Notes: generated by a model from the letters alone, not told the origin. A DNA stretch of 64,000 bases from Torymus aiolomorphi (GCA_036365515.1 CM070876.1:100750310-100814309); one strand, 5' to 3'; shown: positions 43,945 to 57,174, numbered from the stretch's first letter. Numbers and translations: made by a program.

Positions 43945-45830
43945 CTCAGCTGGATCCCTTCGAGTAGCGAGGGGGAGAGCATGGAGAGCGAGGAAGATGA
44001 AGTTTCCCAGGAATCAGCGTGGAAATTGCCACTTGAGGGATGGTACCCACCAGACCCAGAAGAGGACAGCGGTTATGCCATGCTACTCCAAGTCAAACAG
44101 GCAATCGGGATCATCATGGGACAGCAGTCAGACTTGTGCTCTGCCAGTGGAGCCAGCAACTCTAACGTCGATGACACAACCCAGATAACGCCATCCCCAG
44201 AAACAGGGGAGGGAGAATGGGTCGGGGAAGGGTATCAAGGGGCTAGGTAAGGGGGTGGATGCTATTCCGAGTAATAGCGTAACGATTAAAGAATAATACG
44301 GACGACACGGTAGAAGCAGCCTCTCTAGATAACCGTAACTTCATCAGGGTGATAGTCGGAGGAGAAGCTTACCTCTACTTACCGGATCCCGGAGCAACGG
44401 TGTCGTTGGTGGGACCCGAGATTCTCGACAGGTATCGAGACCGGTTACGAGAGGCATCAGGACAGGTGAGAGGAGTGTCAGGGGCACCAATGTAAGTTCA
44501 AGGCACTCTGAAGATATCAATCGAGGCGGATGGACATCCGAGGGTTATTAGATTTTCGAGCTTTCGAAGAGATAAAATACTAGATAATTCTGGGGATGGA
44601 TTTCGGGGTCGAGCGGAACCTAACGGTAGAACTTCGAGCCAAGCAATGGAGATGTGGAGATAAGGGGGAGTGGTACTCTTTCGCAACCAATAGCGAGGAT
44701 ACAAGCCCTGCTATCATGGAGGACTGCGCAGGGTTAACTGAAATAACACCCAACGAGGCGGAGAGAGTTAAGGAAATTGTGGATCGACCGATAAGTAAGT
44801 CAAAGACGGACTATCTGCCCACAACCCCACCTTACCGAACATCATATCGAGTTAATGGATTATATCCGCCACCATCCACGGCAACAATCTCCAGCCATGT
44901 GGTCAGCTGCGCAAGAAGCCGTACGAGAGATGCATAAGAACCACATGTGTTTGGATACCTCGACGATATTATTATCGCTACAGAAACATTCGAGGAATAC
45001 CAAAAATGGCTCGAGGTGGTGCTAACGATAATTCGAGACGCCCAGCTGACGGTAAATTGGAAAAAGTGTGAATTCGGGTGCTCGGGGTTGAGATACCTAG
45101 GTTATCTGTTGGATCAGGAGTGCCTAAGACCAGATCCAGAACGAATCGAGCCCATCTTAGAGTTCCAGGCCCCAAGAGGCAGCTAAGACGCTTTTTGAGA
45201 ATGGTCGGGCGGTATTCGAGATTCATCCAGCAAGAAAGTGAGAATAAGCTACTCTTGCTTCAGCTGTTGAAGAAAACGCAGGTACGGCAATGGAGTGCGG
45301 AACACCAAGAAGCGTTTGAACAACTGAAAATAGCACTGACCAAGGCACCAGTCTTAGCTCGTTCCGATTTCAGTCGTGAATTCATTGTGCAGTGCGATGC
45401 CAGCCAAGGAGCCATTGGGGCGGTATTAGCAGAAGAATTTGAGGATGGCGAACACCCAATTGTATACATTCATCGGGTCCTGACGAGCGCCGAGTGCAAC
45501 TATTCCACAACCAAAAAGGAGTGTTTGGCACTAGTATGAGCCATTACAAAGTTACGGTCATACTTAGAGGGTTATCGATTCCCAGCAATCACAGACCATA
45601 GCGCCTTACGATGGTTACAGAATTTGAGAGAACCCTCGGCACGATTGGCGCGATGGGCAATAGAGCTCCAACAATGGGACGTCAGGATCGAACACTGGAA
45701 GAGCGCGATGCATCGAGTTCCGGACGCTCTGTCAAGACTGAATGAATTAGAGCAGGAGGAGGTCGAGATAGCTTCTTTCGAAGAGGTAGTGGACCTATGG
45801 TATACTTAAAATGAATCGAGGAAATCCAGG
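43945..45830 (+). pseudogene. Gypsy-type element: N-terminal ORF, protease, reverse transcriptase, RNase H (decayed)
   Basis: 43981-44250 reads an acidic N-terminal part (WYPPDPEEDSGYAMLLQVKQ). A protease-like YLPDPGATVSLVGP lies near 44370. The RT is partly deleted: fingers text near 44800-44940 jumps to VFGYLDDIIIATETFEEYQ (catalytic YLDD present) and LRYLGYLLD. RNase H text FIVQCDASQGAIGAVL, SAECNYSTTKKECLALV and ITDHSALRWL follows. Several frame changes and stops (for example 45183 and 45537). The 5' LTR is not found, so the copy is 5'-truncated near 43945. Confidence 0.85.
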
Positions 45831-47541
45831 AAAGCCCCACGAAGTACCGTTTGTGTAAGGTAGAAGATGGGATGATATACAAGCGAAGGGTAGATCCCAT
45901 CTTAGGGCCGATAACGGGCGAGGATGATTCCTGGAAGTTGGTAGTTCCAACAGAACATCGGAGCCGAGTTCTCATATACGCGCACCGAGAGATAACAGCG
46001 GGGCATTTGGGGGTCGAGAAGACTTACGAGAGGGTCGCTCAGGAGTATTATTGGCCGGGCATATGGCATGACGTGTACAAATTTGTGCAGGAGTGTGACG
46101 ACTGCCAGAGATACAAACCAGATCAAGCCGCACCGAAAGGATTAATGAATGGTCGAGTTATCGAGCGGCCCTAGACCATGGTTGCATCGGATCTAATGCA
46201 ATTTCCCCAAAGTAAGGGACAATATAAATACGTCGTGGTGTTCCAGGATCTGTTCACACGCTGAGTCGAGTTACGTCCACTTAGGGTGGCAACAGGGAAA
46301 AATGTGGCGAAGGCTTTCGAAGAAGTGGTGCTGTTCCGTTGGGAAACCCAGGACTACCTCCTCACCGAAAATGGTAAGGAGTTCGATAACAAGGACTTTT
46401 GGAGGATTCTCGAGGTGCACGGCGTAACGAGGATAACTACCCCCCCTTATCACCCACAAGCGAACCCAGTCGAAAGAAGTAACCGTAGCCTAAAATTTAT
46501 GATCGCGACGTTCGTTTAGACAGACCATCGGAATTGGGACCAACATCTCAATGAACTACGCCATGCTATGAATACTGTTGTGGGTCTAGCACCAGGGTAT
46601 CTCCAGCCTTCTTAAATTATGGTAGCTATCCAAACCCGATGAAAAGCTTACGGAGGGAAGTTGAGCAGAATGGGCTAACGGTAAGAATTTCAACCGAGGT
46701 ATGAGTTAATCATGAGTAACCTAGAGCCGCGCAACCTCCAATTCCACCGGAGCCGAAAGAGAAAATGGTCATCCAACCACCCGGAGAGGTCTCCTCCGTT
46801 TTTACGTGGCTAGGTCGGGCCCCATCTTCGCAATGGCAGCAGGAAAGATCATCCGATCGCTTCCCTGAGCAGCGTGCGTGCCCGTCAGGAGGGTTACTAT
46901 TGGAGGATATCCGCCCCGTGCCGCTGGACGCCCGAGACCCTCCCCGTGGTGCATGCTTTAACTGTAGGCAGGGTGGGCACACGAGGTTTAACTGTTGTCA
47001 GCCACCCAGCCTGTTCTGTTTCAACTGTGGCCGTCGGGAAATGACGTTAAGGGCTTGTCCGCGGTGTGGGGAGGCGCACCTGGCGTACCTGCGGGACCAG
47101 GGAAGGGTGGTGAACCACCGGGGAAGGGACCGATCGGCCACCCGACCGGCAGCCGTGATGACGCTTCGACGTGGCCCGATGACATCTCCTCCTACCCTGC
47201 CGCCGAGGCCATCGCCGACTGATGCCACCATCGCCGGCGCAGATCTCCATAAGAGGGGAGGCACCCGGTCCAGAAAGAGATGTCCCGACCGAAGGGAAAT
47301 CCACGGCGATGCCCGAAAATGTGCCTTTGCCAGCCACACCGGACCAGACGCTCCTGGAATACTTCGCCGCGATAAGGCACCTTCAAGGGGATCTCCAGGT
47401 AACGCTGCTGCGGGCATTCCTGGCACAATAAACCCAGGTGAGTGCTCATACATATAATTATCGAGATACTCGGGTTAGTGATCAGGGGTTGAGTAAGCAG
47501 AAATTACAGGGTAATTGACGTCTTAGAGGGGGGGGGGGTAT
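45831..47541 (+). pseudogene. Gypsy integrase continuing into zinc knuckles
   Basis: HHCC zinc part HREITAGHLGVEKTYERV...CDDCQRYK, then the core SDLMQFPQSKGQYKYVVVF, LLTENGKEF and PPYHPQANPVERSNRSLK. In the core the second catalytic Asp position is Glu (TENG instead of TDNG). The C-terminal FLNYGSYPNPMKSLRREVE is typical of this gypsy group. The same frame, with two stops near 46700-46720, goes on through PPEPKEKMVIQPPGEV to CFNCRQGGHTRFNC and CFNCGRREMTLRACPRCGEAH, i.e. nucleocapsid-like zinc knuckles downstream of integrase. A G-run purine tract (47528-47538) ends the internal part. Confidence 0.82.
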
Positions 47542-48850
47542 TGTGACAAGGTCACAAGCTCCCGATAGCAGACGCTTGCCCCACGCGAACTTACTTGACG
47601 GGCCCGCCATGTTGGCAGTCCGAGTCCTGGCACGGACGCGGTGACGACGTGCACACTCTTCCACACACATAAATACCGCCAGGGCGAATGCGATTAGCAG
47701 GCGCTGGAAGGGACCGGGCAGGTCGAGTAAGAGACCGGGTAAGCTTGAGAGTACGAACTGCCCATCGCATGGCAGACAACAGCACGGCGCGCGCGCACTA
47801 TCGCCGCGCCGAACACTAGATACTGCGCGCGCCGTCACACACTCACGTACACACCCGAGCTCGACCCGGTAGCGCGGCATTGGTATGTAGAGAGCGGGTC
47901 GAGACAATGTGCGAGAGAAGGGAGCGAGAGCGAGCGCAAGCACCGGGAGATAGGCGAACCCGGGGGAACAGCCGGGAGAGTACGCGCTACAGGGAGAGGG
48001 GGACGCGGGATGAGGGACGCGCGAGAGCGAGGTGAACGCGAGCACGGACGGCGCGAAATGAACACGTGCATATGCGCGCGCGCAGGAGAGAGAGTGGGAA
48101 TACGAGGCAGCGAGAGTAGGGGCCGCGGGAGTCGTATGGAGGGAGGAGAGCACAGGCAAGCGAGCGCGATAGTATAGTGCGCTCACTTATGAGTTTGTGC
48201 GTATCATCGCGCGTTAGTGACCACGCTCGGGTCCGTCAGGAGGAGAGCGTATATAGATAGGGCTAAAGGGGCGTAATTGGAGGGAACTCGCGTATGAATC
48301 GAGTTATACGCGTACGGCAGGGTCAAGGGTCGAGGTTTCGAGGTACGCGCGCATCGAATTAGGCGCGCATGCTCCTCGTAGATCCTATCGCGGCTCTAAG
48401 AACATGCGAGTCATGGAAAAAGACCGACGATGGGTTCTAAAGGGGGAAAAAGGGCCAATAGCATGCGAACACGAGTGATAAAAGGACGCGATCGAGGCAA
48501 TGAGCTAGATGGAAACGTAGTAGTTGCCCTCTCTGATTCCGGCCAGCGTGACAGTATCTTCGCGAATAAACTGTGTACGCAGAACAGAAGATAGTGCGTA
48601 GGGTATTCGTATGGTGAAGGTCTACGTAAAGGGCCTTGTGTCCGGGTCGAGGTCGCGGTCGAGGTATCCTGTGGTTCCAGACTTTGCTAGGCTGATCACT
48701 CCGGGCGAGTATTCGCGGGGAATCAACGCGGCGTTTATCGAGGACTTCGTGTTTCAGGTGCGGACCAGTGAGACCCGAGGAGGAGAACACGGCAACCGCC
48801 GTCAACGGGTTACAAAAATAAAGATCAAACATATTCGCTAACCGGTCTTG
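47542..48850 (+). repeat. Gypsy 3' LTR (end not fixed)
   Basis: Starts TGTGACAAGGTCACAAGC right after the purine tract, a usual gypsy LTR start. GC-rich, with AATAAA at about 48818. The right end cannot be fixed without the 5' LTR and may lie as far as 49175. Long minus-strand open frames here are attributed to GC richness. Confidence 0.55.
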
Positions 48851-50942
48851 TTTATTTGCGAGTGTTGAAACTGTGTGCGTGTCCTATCGTTATTTCGCGT
48901 GTTTCAGATTGCATAAGCCAATTACTGGCCTCTTCAAACAGCGGCATGACGCCATTTCGTGAGCATCGTTGGTTCTCGAGTCGGCGTGGTTGGAGTCCAA
49001 CGGTCGTTGTCGTTGATTCATGACTACACCCTCATCGAGATAATAGTCGCAAGTCGTGGCGCGGCTCCGTAAGTATATCAATGACGGAGGAAATAGTAGC
49101 GAAATATTTGCTCAAGTCTTAGTCATTCATTATTTATACTTGGTCAGAGGGTTTAAGCAAATACAACGTTACAACCTATAGTAAAGGTCATGAGTCTGCC
49201 AGTAGACCGGGAGCTTTTACCGGCGTCGGAAACACAACTTGCTACAAAGTCACCAATCCTAGATTCATCGGGTTCGTTCAATGTGGACGACGACGTCGAG
49301 CCAGCTTAACACCCTTCTTGTGATACACTCATATTTACACACGAAGAGGACCACACTGTTACACTTCTTTTATCATTGATCAAATTAGATTCTTTAACCT
49401 TTCTTCACGGGGACGATTTACGATGTTTCGTTGCGTTACAACAAGGTGGGCGGTATTTTGCGGCCGTTTCATTTGAATACACCCGCCAGGTGTTACTGGC
49501 TGTGTGACTCTCAAGGTTTAGCTTCGCAGGGGGTTCAGCTGACATAGGCAGTTATCGCGTGATATTCCTCTCTCAACACCCGCGCAACGCGAACAAAACC
49601 GATCGTCTTTCTGCTCGCGGCCTCTTTCCGCTCTCCTCGCGGCCTTCGAACGAAGCAACGGGTGCACGCTCAGTCTACTTATTTTCGCCAGCTGCTGTTA
49701 GCTTATATCGTGGTTAACATTAATCACGCACACTCTCACAGCCAATTTCAGCAATTAATTCCAATTCAAATTAATGTAATTAGTCAGAACAATTGTAAAA
49801 ATACAGACCTTATTGACATATCGTTCAGGATTAAACGTTAATTTAGCCAGAGCCCCAACCCACATCCCCTATTCCCGAACCTCACCCTTTTCTCAGTGAT
49901 CCGTTAAAAAAAATATATTAAGAAGATTTAATAACTAACTCGATAAAAGAACTTTGTGAATTAGATTTTATTATACGTCATTAAATATTATACGATAGAA
50001 AAGGGTAAACTTATCTAATCTAATATAATGCTGTACTGTAACTGTAAGCACCAAAGTGAACATTGGGTGACCGCCTCTTGTGGTGTTGTATAAATAGAAT
50101 GTGTAAAATTGTCCAATATCCTAAATACTTTTTACCAAGCCAGTTCGCTATGCCCAAATGTTGAAACTGCTTATAGCAGCAATACTTCTGAGTTATTCTA
50201 TTAATTTCTGATCGAGTGAACTTTTGTACGTTTTCTTTACTATTATCTTTTTGACTTACAATATATCTTAATAAAGAGTGCAAGACTCATATGCGTTCAT
50301 TGCAATACATAACTGTTTTGACTTCAGAAAATAAAATTTCCATTATATCAAAATGAGATTCAGCCCATGGTTGATGGTAGTAGTTTTGTGGTAGAAGCAA
50401 AGGTGTAATGTTCTTCTTAATAACACAACCTTTGCTTCCTTTGAAATTTAATTTACGTTCGGATACTAAATGTTTTTGTAAAAGTGAGTATTAACTTAAT
50501 TTTTCTTTAGAACCGATTCCTGCTATTTAAAGTATACAGCGTCTATTTAAATGTCGGTTACTAAAAGCTATTTCGAAAACTTCAATTCAACGATCACTGC
50601 ATACTTGTATTACACTTTTAAAAACATTTTTACTATACCTTCACACATAATAATACACTATATGTTCCATCCACATTACTTTCTTACAATTAAATATACT
50701 AAACTCCAGTATAATTAACTATACTGATATTATACCATTGATCTTGACATTATACAATTGAAAATTTAGTATGGACTCCAAAAATTACTTGAATTCCAAA
50801 ATTTTGTGTGTGCGTGTAATCTATTAATAATTTAATTTTGAAAGTAAATCTGTTTATATGTATTTCACATAATTCAATTTTCCTAGTTTAATCTAAAAAG
50901 AAACATAAAAATTCAACACAGACAGGTTGTTTGTTTCTTTGT

Positions 50943-50943
<1 letters not shown>
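48851..50943. other. Mixed spacer, perhaps a second LTR fragment
   Basis: To about 49730 the sequence is GC-richer than its surroundings and may be LTR remnant (gypsy U5 or another element); from 49740 on it is AT-rich. No gene was supported. Confidence 0.3.
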
Positions 50944-50995
<52 letters not shown>

Positions 50996-50996
50996 T

Positions 50997-51070
<74 letters not shown>
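50944..51070. repeat. (CT)n microsatellite
   Basis: About 125 bp of CT repeats with rare TTTC/TTCG/CCCT breaks. Open frames on both strands are artefacts. Confidence 0.95.
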
Positions 51071-51072
<2 letters not shown>

Positions 51073-51544
51073 CTTTATCACCTAAATTTGTCGAAGTACT
51101 GCTAATAGTATATACTTTAAGCTGACATCATTCGCACTATACCTTTATAATATAAAGGTACATTATGGTCGAAAAAGTGGTGAGTCTTTTTTAACAAGTT
51201 ATTAGCGATTTTTTCTTTGATATTCCAACATTTACTTACTTCTTAGATTTTTTTTCTGAGTACTGATCCAGATTTCCCAAAAAATTCTACACAAAAATAG
51301 TGTCTTTGGAATTTTGTTTATTCACTTTTGGTATTCTATAAAAATTCCTTGGGAGCAAACCGTTCCATTTCTGGTTATTTTCTTGATTTTCGCAGGTTTG
51401 TCTCTATGATTAAAGATTCAGAACCATCATTTTAACGGAATGATCGATTTTTAATATTTATGTGAATTAGGCGTTTTCACTGGTTTTTTTATACATATTT
51501 TTGATAAAGTAGATTTTTTCATTTAAGTGTCATTTTTGAGTTTC
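51071..51544. other. AT-rich spacer
   Basis: No gene or element was recognised. Confidence 0.4.
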
Positions 51545-52830
51545 TTTTTTATGCGAGATAGTTTTCGTGGCGTTTTTCTTTGTTGGTATTCTTTTTGTGT
51601 CTAATATTGATGCGGGATAGTCTTCGTGGCGTTTGCTATAGCTGAGAATCTTTTCGTGGCGAATATTGATGTGAGATAGTTTTTCGCGGACACATTTATA
51701 TGCGGAATAGTTTTCGTGGCGTTTTTGTAGCTGAGGTTCTTTTCGTGGCGTTTTTTTTTAGACGAGATTATTTCATGGCGAATATCGATGCAGGATACTT
51801 TTTGCGGACACCTTTCTAAGAGGAATAGTTTTCGTGTCCTTTTTCTAGGTGAGATTCTTTTTGTGGCAACCCTACTGAAAAATCTCATGTGAGAACTCAT
51901 ATGAGAACTCATATGTGATCAGATATGTGATCTCATATGAGTCTCATATGAGTTCTCATATGAGATATCATATGTGATCACATATGAGAGTCTCTTATGA
52001 GATATCATATGTGATCTCATATGAGAGTCTCTTATGAGATATCATATGTGATCTCATATGAGGTTTTGGCACGAGTACTCATAAGAGAACTCGTATGAGG
52101 TCTCATATGAGATCTCATATACGTTTCTAGTGTAATCGTATTTTGTTAGAAACTCATATGCGGTCTCATATGAATTTCTAATGAAACTACTATATTAAAC
52201 TGGAAACTAATTCGTTTTCAGTGTATTAAGACGTGGTGGATGGTCCCTCCCACCCACCCTGCGTTGCACACTTTACTATATAACGAAACGGGTCCGTTTT
52301 ATCTGCATACTAGGTGGCCATGCGCCACCTGGCGGTGGCATCGAGACTGCAGAGCCGTACGAGGGCTTATATGATATCTCATATGAGATCTCATATGAGA
52401 TCTCATATGAGACCTCATATGATTTTCAAACAAACTACGATGACACTGGAAATTTATACGATATCTCATATGATATCTCATACGAGTTTTCTTATGAGTA
52501 CTCGTTCCAAAACCTCATATGAGATCACATATGTGATCTTATATGAAACTTACATGAGACTCACATGAGTACTCATATGAGACTCATAAGAGATCTCATA
52601 TGAGATCACATATGAGTTCTCATATGAGTTTTCATATGAGTTCTCAAGTGAGTTTTCATATGAGTTCTCATATGAGTTTTTTCAGTAGGGAAACATTGAT
52701 GTGGGATAGTTTTCGTGCCTTTTGTAGGTGGCATTCTTTTCGTGGTGAATGTTGTTGGAGGATAGTTTTCGGGGTTTTTTCTAGGTGAGATTCTGTTTGT
52801 GGTCAATATTCATGTGTGATAGTTTTCCTC
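51545..52830. repeat. Minisatellite of GATAGTTTTCGTGGCG type, interrupted
   Basis: Words GGGATAGTTTTCGTGGCG, AATATTGATGTG and GTGAGATTCTTTT alternate irregularly at roughly 40-60 bp steps in 51545-51869 and again in 52691-52830. The CATATG-word element (51870-52690) sits between the two parts and interrupts one unit. Confidence 0.75.
51870..52690. mobile_element. CATATG-word element with CCCTACTGAAAAA inverted ends
   Basis: CCCTACTGAAAAATCTCAT (left) and its complement on the right (…TTTTTTCAGTAGGG) bound 821 bp filled with the self-complementary word CTCATATGAG and variants (GATCTCATATGAGATC). Flanking AA on both sides reads as a 2 bp target duplication inside the minisatellite unit GTGGCAAACATTGATG. 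A non-word stretch (52140-52370) lies in the middle. MRSHMRSH-type frames are artefacts of the word. Confidence 0.75.
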
Positions 52831-53240
52831 GGTACCGGCGATATATAAAAAGAAAGTTCGTTAACCATAACGTACAGAGTGATTCTGAAACAATGCAATA
52901 TCCTCATGGCAACTTGCCGAAGCAAAAATTAAAAATTATCGAAAACTTACAAAGTTATAGCCAATTAAAAATAGTACATTTCGATTCTAGTACATGAAAC
53001 TGATTTTATTCTCATGTGGACATTGCACCTGAGCGAAGCGAGGGTGAGAAGGTCACACGAGGTTAAAATCACCTTCTCGCGAACCGTATTATTTGATACG
53101 ACATGTACAAAGCTTGATTTAGCGAATGCTTTCTTATTCGAACGTATGCAAAATCGAGCTTTGCACACGGGGTGTTTGAAAGTATATTTCACAAAAATAT
53201 ATTTACACAAATTCATGAACAACTGGCTATAACTTTCTGA
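52831..53240. other. Spacer with weak inverted pairing
   Basis: AAAGTTATAGCCA near 52950 pairs with TGGCTATAACTTT near 53222. Between them, TGAGCGAAGCGAGGGTGAGAAGG is moderately GC-rich. This may be a small foldback; no gene was seen. Confidence 0.4.
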
Positions 53241-54650
53241 ATGTTCAATTTTAAACTTTGAGACTTCAAGCCAGATTTAAAGCCAGTCTTCGAGCGAGAC
53301 TTCGAGCGACACTTTAAGCGAGACTTCCATCAAGATCTTGACAAAATTTGGCTACTTTTTGTCTAAATTTTATTCACACTTTGTTTAAACTTTGCCTAAA
53401 CTTTGACTGAACTTTATCTAAACTGTATATGAACTTTGTATAGCGCTTGGATTCTGACTTAAAGTCTGGCTTCAAGCCTGACGCTAACACAGACTTTAAC
53501 CTAGACTTTAAGCAAGACTTCTAGCGTTATACAAAGTGTATACACAGTTTGGATAAAGTTGAGTCAAAGTTTCCACAAAGTTTAGACAAAGTGTAGATAA
53601 AGTTTATATAAAGTTTAGACGAAGTTTATAGAAAGTCTGAAGGTCTTGATGAAAGTATCGCTTAAAGTGTCGCACGAAGTCTCGCTAGAAGTTTAGCTCG
53701 AAGTCTGGCTTAAAATCTGGCTTGAAATCTCGCTTGACGTCTCGCTCGACATCTCGTTTGAAGTCCCGCTCAAAACCTCCTTCAAAGACTCAAATATTCT
53801 GCTAGACTTCAAGTCAGACTTTAAGCCAGACTTGGAGCCAAACTTCGAGCGATACTTCGAGACAGATGTCGAGTGGCACTTTAAGCGAGACTTTGATCAA
53901 GACCTTCAGACTTTCTATAAACTTCGTCTAAACTTTGTCTAAATTTTATCCAAACTTTGTCTAAACTTTGTCTAAACTTTAACTAAACATTACATAAACT
54001 GTGTATGAATTTTGTATAACACTCGATATTTGGCTCAAAGTCTGGCTTGAAGTTTTGCTTGAAGTCTGGCTTCAAGTCTGGCTCCAAGTCCGGCTTGAGG
54101 TCTAGCTGAATATACGAGACTTTGAGCGAGACTTCGTGACAGACTTTCAGGCAGACTTCGAGCGTTATACAAAGTTTACTGACACTTTAAGCGAGATTTT
54201 CATCAAGACCTGCAGACTTTCTATAAACTTCGTCTAACCCTTGTATAAACTTTATGTAAACTTTGTCCAAACTTGGTCTAAACTTTGACTGAACTTTATC
54301 TAAACTGTGTATAAACTTCGTACAATGCTCGAAGTCTGGCTTAAAATCTGGGTTAAAGTCTGTGTTGATGTCTGGCTTGAAGCCAGACGTTAAGCCAGCC
54401 TTCGAGCGTTATACAAAGTTCATACGTGGTTTAGATAAAGTTCAGTCAAAGTTTAGGCAAAGTTTAAACAAAGTTTGGATAAAAATTCGACAAAGAGTAG
54501 CCAAATTTTGTAGAACATCCCAAGGTCTTGATGGACGTCTCGCTTAATGTGTCGCTCGAAATCTCGCTCGAAGACTGGCTTTAAATCTGGCTTGAAGTCT
54601 CGTTCGACGTCTGTCTCGAAGTCCCGCTGAAAATATCGATTTACCTTATA
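53241..54650. repeat. Array of degenerate 12 bp words in alternating orientation
   Basis: Words of the GAAGTCTGGCTT/AAGCCAGACTTC type and the AAACTTTGTCTA/TAGACAAAGTTT type repeat every 12 bases. Orientation switches every 200-350 bp (for example near 53480, 53800, 54080 and 54370), so the whole 1.4 kb can fold on itself several times. Noncoding. Confidence 0.8.
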
Positions 54651-57174
54651 TTTTTACTAGACTAGATCGTTGTGCTTCTCGATTACGCCGCTTCCCTCTT
54701 ACCTCCCGCTTCCGTCAATGAACTCCGTAGTAATGGTTACTCCCACTCTCTACCACTACGGCCGATGCTCGAGTCTCGCCGCCGGAGCTGCCAGGGTCGA
54801 CGCTATGCCGGGAATTTCCCTGGGCCTAACACGGGGGCGGAAAACTTGCCGGAAAATTCTCCGGACCAAGTAATCTTGACTCAGTTTTTCGCACTGATCA
54901 CGATGGTATATAAATGTTGCATTGTTTCAGAACCACCCTATATCGCCGATAATTAATAGATACTGTCAATAACTTTTACTCGATTTGCAGATTTTACAAA
55001 TCAAAATACTTTTTCTTAATAAAAATATCCTAAAATGTCTAACGCAATAATTTTGCATTTATTATAAAAATGCAGTACATATCTTCATTTTAATGCTTTA
55101 AAGCTACAGGAAAGTTGATTTCCCTGTAAATCTTATAATATAGTCATTATGCTGGCTAGGCCAGTCTTTCAAAAGTCAAGAAATCATATAATTTACACAA
55201 ATTCTTTATTGCGCATAAGATTTCACTTTAAATCATTTTCGTTAATTATAATAATTACCTGTGTCACGATAGATAAATTGCGAGCTATTTTTGATGCTCT
55301 TGCAAGAACGGCAGAAGGTATATTTGAAAGCATTGCTAAAGCTATACCATATGTCTTAATCCTTGTTATTCCCAACTTTAACTGGTGTGTATATATAAGA
55401 GTGGAATTTCCAAAAAATTTTGGAATACATTCAAAATGTAAGCTGAAATCAGAATTACAGAGATTAATTTTAATAATGAATAAGTATTTGTCAGTATTAT
55501 ATGAATTATTATATAATCGTGTTATTAATTATAGCTTATTGGTATTAATACAAAAAGTTTAAATAAAACTTTAGTATCATAGCTTCTAGCTATAAAAGTT
55601 GTCCATACAAATCCAAAAAATTTGGCTTCCTCGCATAAGTAGCTTTGTGAGATAAAAAAAGTTTTGAGAAAATCTATTAGAAAAAACGTTTGAAATAATT
55701 TTTATTTGAAGGTCGTCATTTATAATAAATGTTTATATATAAATGTGTCTGTATCTGTGTGGTAACGTATATTCATTGTACAAATCTCAAAATTTTTCTT
55801 TGTTGTTCAATATTGTCTTCATTTGAAATAGTATTTTTTCCTTTATTTTTGGGCAAGACCAGATTAGTTTAATGATTTTTTCAAAGAGGCAATATTTTCG
55901 TGCCATCGCACACGTCAATTATGTTGCAATCGCGATTTACGGTTAGACCTTTGAGTTTGCGTATGTGCCACGTGCTGGCAGTTTTCTCCGCAGCGGTGTT
56001 CGTCTCTACAACACCGCTCGCCTTACACATCGACGTTGTATATATGGACAAATCCTCCAAACTTTTAATATACGTGTTACCATTGCATATTTTCTAAAGA
56101 AGTGATTGCACACCTTTGAATAAAAGAAATTTTACTAAATTATGGTTGTATGAATATGTTCTGCTATCCTAAATATAAACGAATGCACTTTCATGAAACT
56201 AAAAACAAACATCAATTTTGCATTACTTCTGTGCGTATTTGGGTGAATTTTTTATCTCTTTAAGCTATTAAAAAAGTGCCTATCATCAAAACATTTTAAG
56301 ATCTCAGTAAAATCTTCGCTTTTACTCATATTTTCGATAGATCAACCTCTGGAAAGTGTGCCTATAGACAATAATTAGATATAAGAGTAAACGTGAGCCC
56401 AGTAGCATTTTTCTCAGTTTTAATTTTTTATCCAAAAAACCGTTTATCGAAAGAGCATTTTTTACATTTTAAATTATTCATGGCTGCATGTATATCTTTT
56501 CATGTAACAAATTAACTCATACCTGAGTTATAAGTGTGCACTCCATAGGAATAATATTATAGCGAGACAAAGACAAATCGCTAAAACGTGAGTTGTTAAA
56601 CAAAATCATATTTACCTCTAGAGTTTCTCTCGGATAACTTGAATATTATGATTGACTAGCGTAATCACAAGTAGTGATTAAAAGCTATAAAATGCCTTTT
56701 TGAAAATTTTTCTAAGATAAAAATTCGCGAAGATATGAGCATTCTAATTTATCACGTATTAGTCAAGTCAAATCATTTATTTTTCAAATTTCAATGGAAA
56801 ATTCCAAAGCACTTGACACTGCAAAAAACAATTTTAAAAATTTTCTACAAAACTGTTTCAAAGCTTTTATTGCCTATGTTTGACTGTCTTATTTCCACAA
56901 TTACTTTTACATATGTATCGTTAGAATTAAAAGTGATTAATGAATACGCAAAATCGTATTTTTTCATATAACGATATAAACATACGAAAAATAAAGTCAC
57001 AAAAAAAATATTACATAGTAAAACTCAATATTATTGCCTTAACTATGTTTTTTTGTAAAGTGGATTATAATATGTCAATAATAGTGTTCATATAATTCTG
57101 CTGGAATGGGTTGGTCGAATGAGAGAACTATTTATATATCAATAATAGGTGATTTATTGAGTGATGCTTAGTTG
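54651..57174. other. Spacer with a short GC-rich block; no supported gene
   Basis: 54660-54880 is GC-rich (CCGGAGCTGCCAGGGTCGAC) and may be a retroelement remnant. The remainder is AT-rich. A plus frame at 55149-55562 (137 codons; AIFDALARTAEGIFESIAKA near its middle) has no recognised family; it is listed here only as an unproven open frame. Confidence 0.35.

Noticed and set aside
47482..48186. 234-residue minus-strand open frame
   Set aside because: Lies in the GC-rich gypsy LTR, low-complexity composition and no known domain.
50893..51125. Open frames of Arg-Glu or Ser-Leu repeats on both strands
   Set aside because: Translation of a (CT)n microsatellite.
51870..52690. CRISPR-like array
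   Set aside because: Words are palindromic, irregular, without unique spacers, and the context is eukaryotic.
52299..52806. MRSHMRSHM-type open frames
   Set aside because: Translation of the CATATG word.
55149..55562. 137-residue open frame
   Set aside because: No recognised family, promoter or splice context; kept only as a note in the spacer entry.
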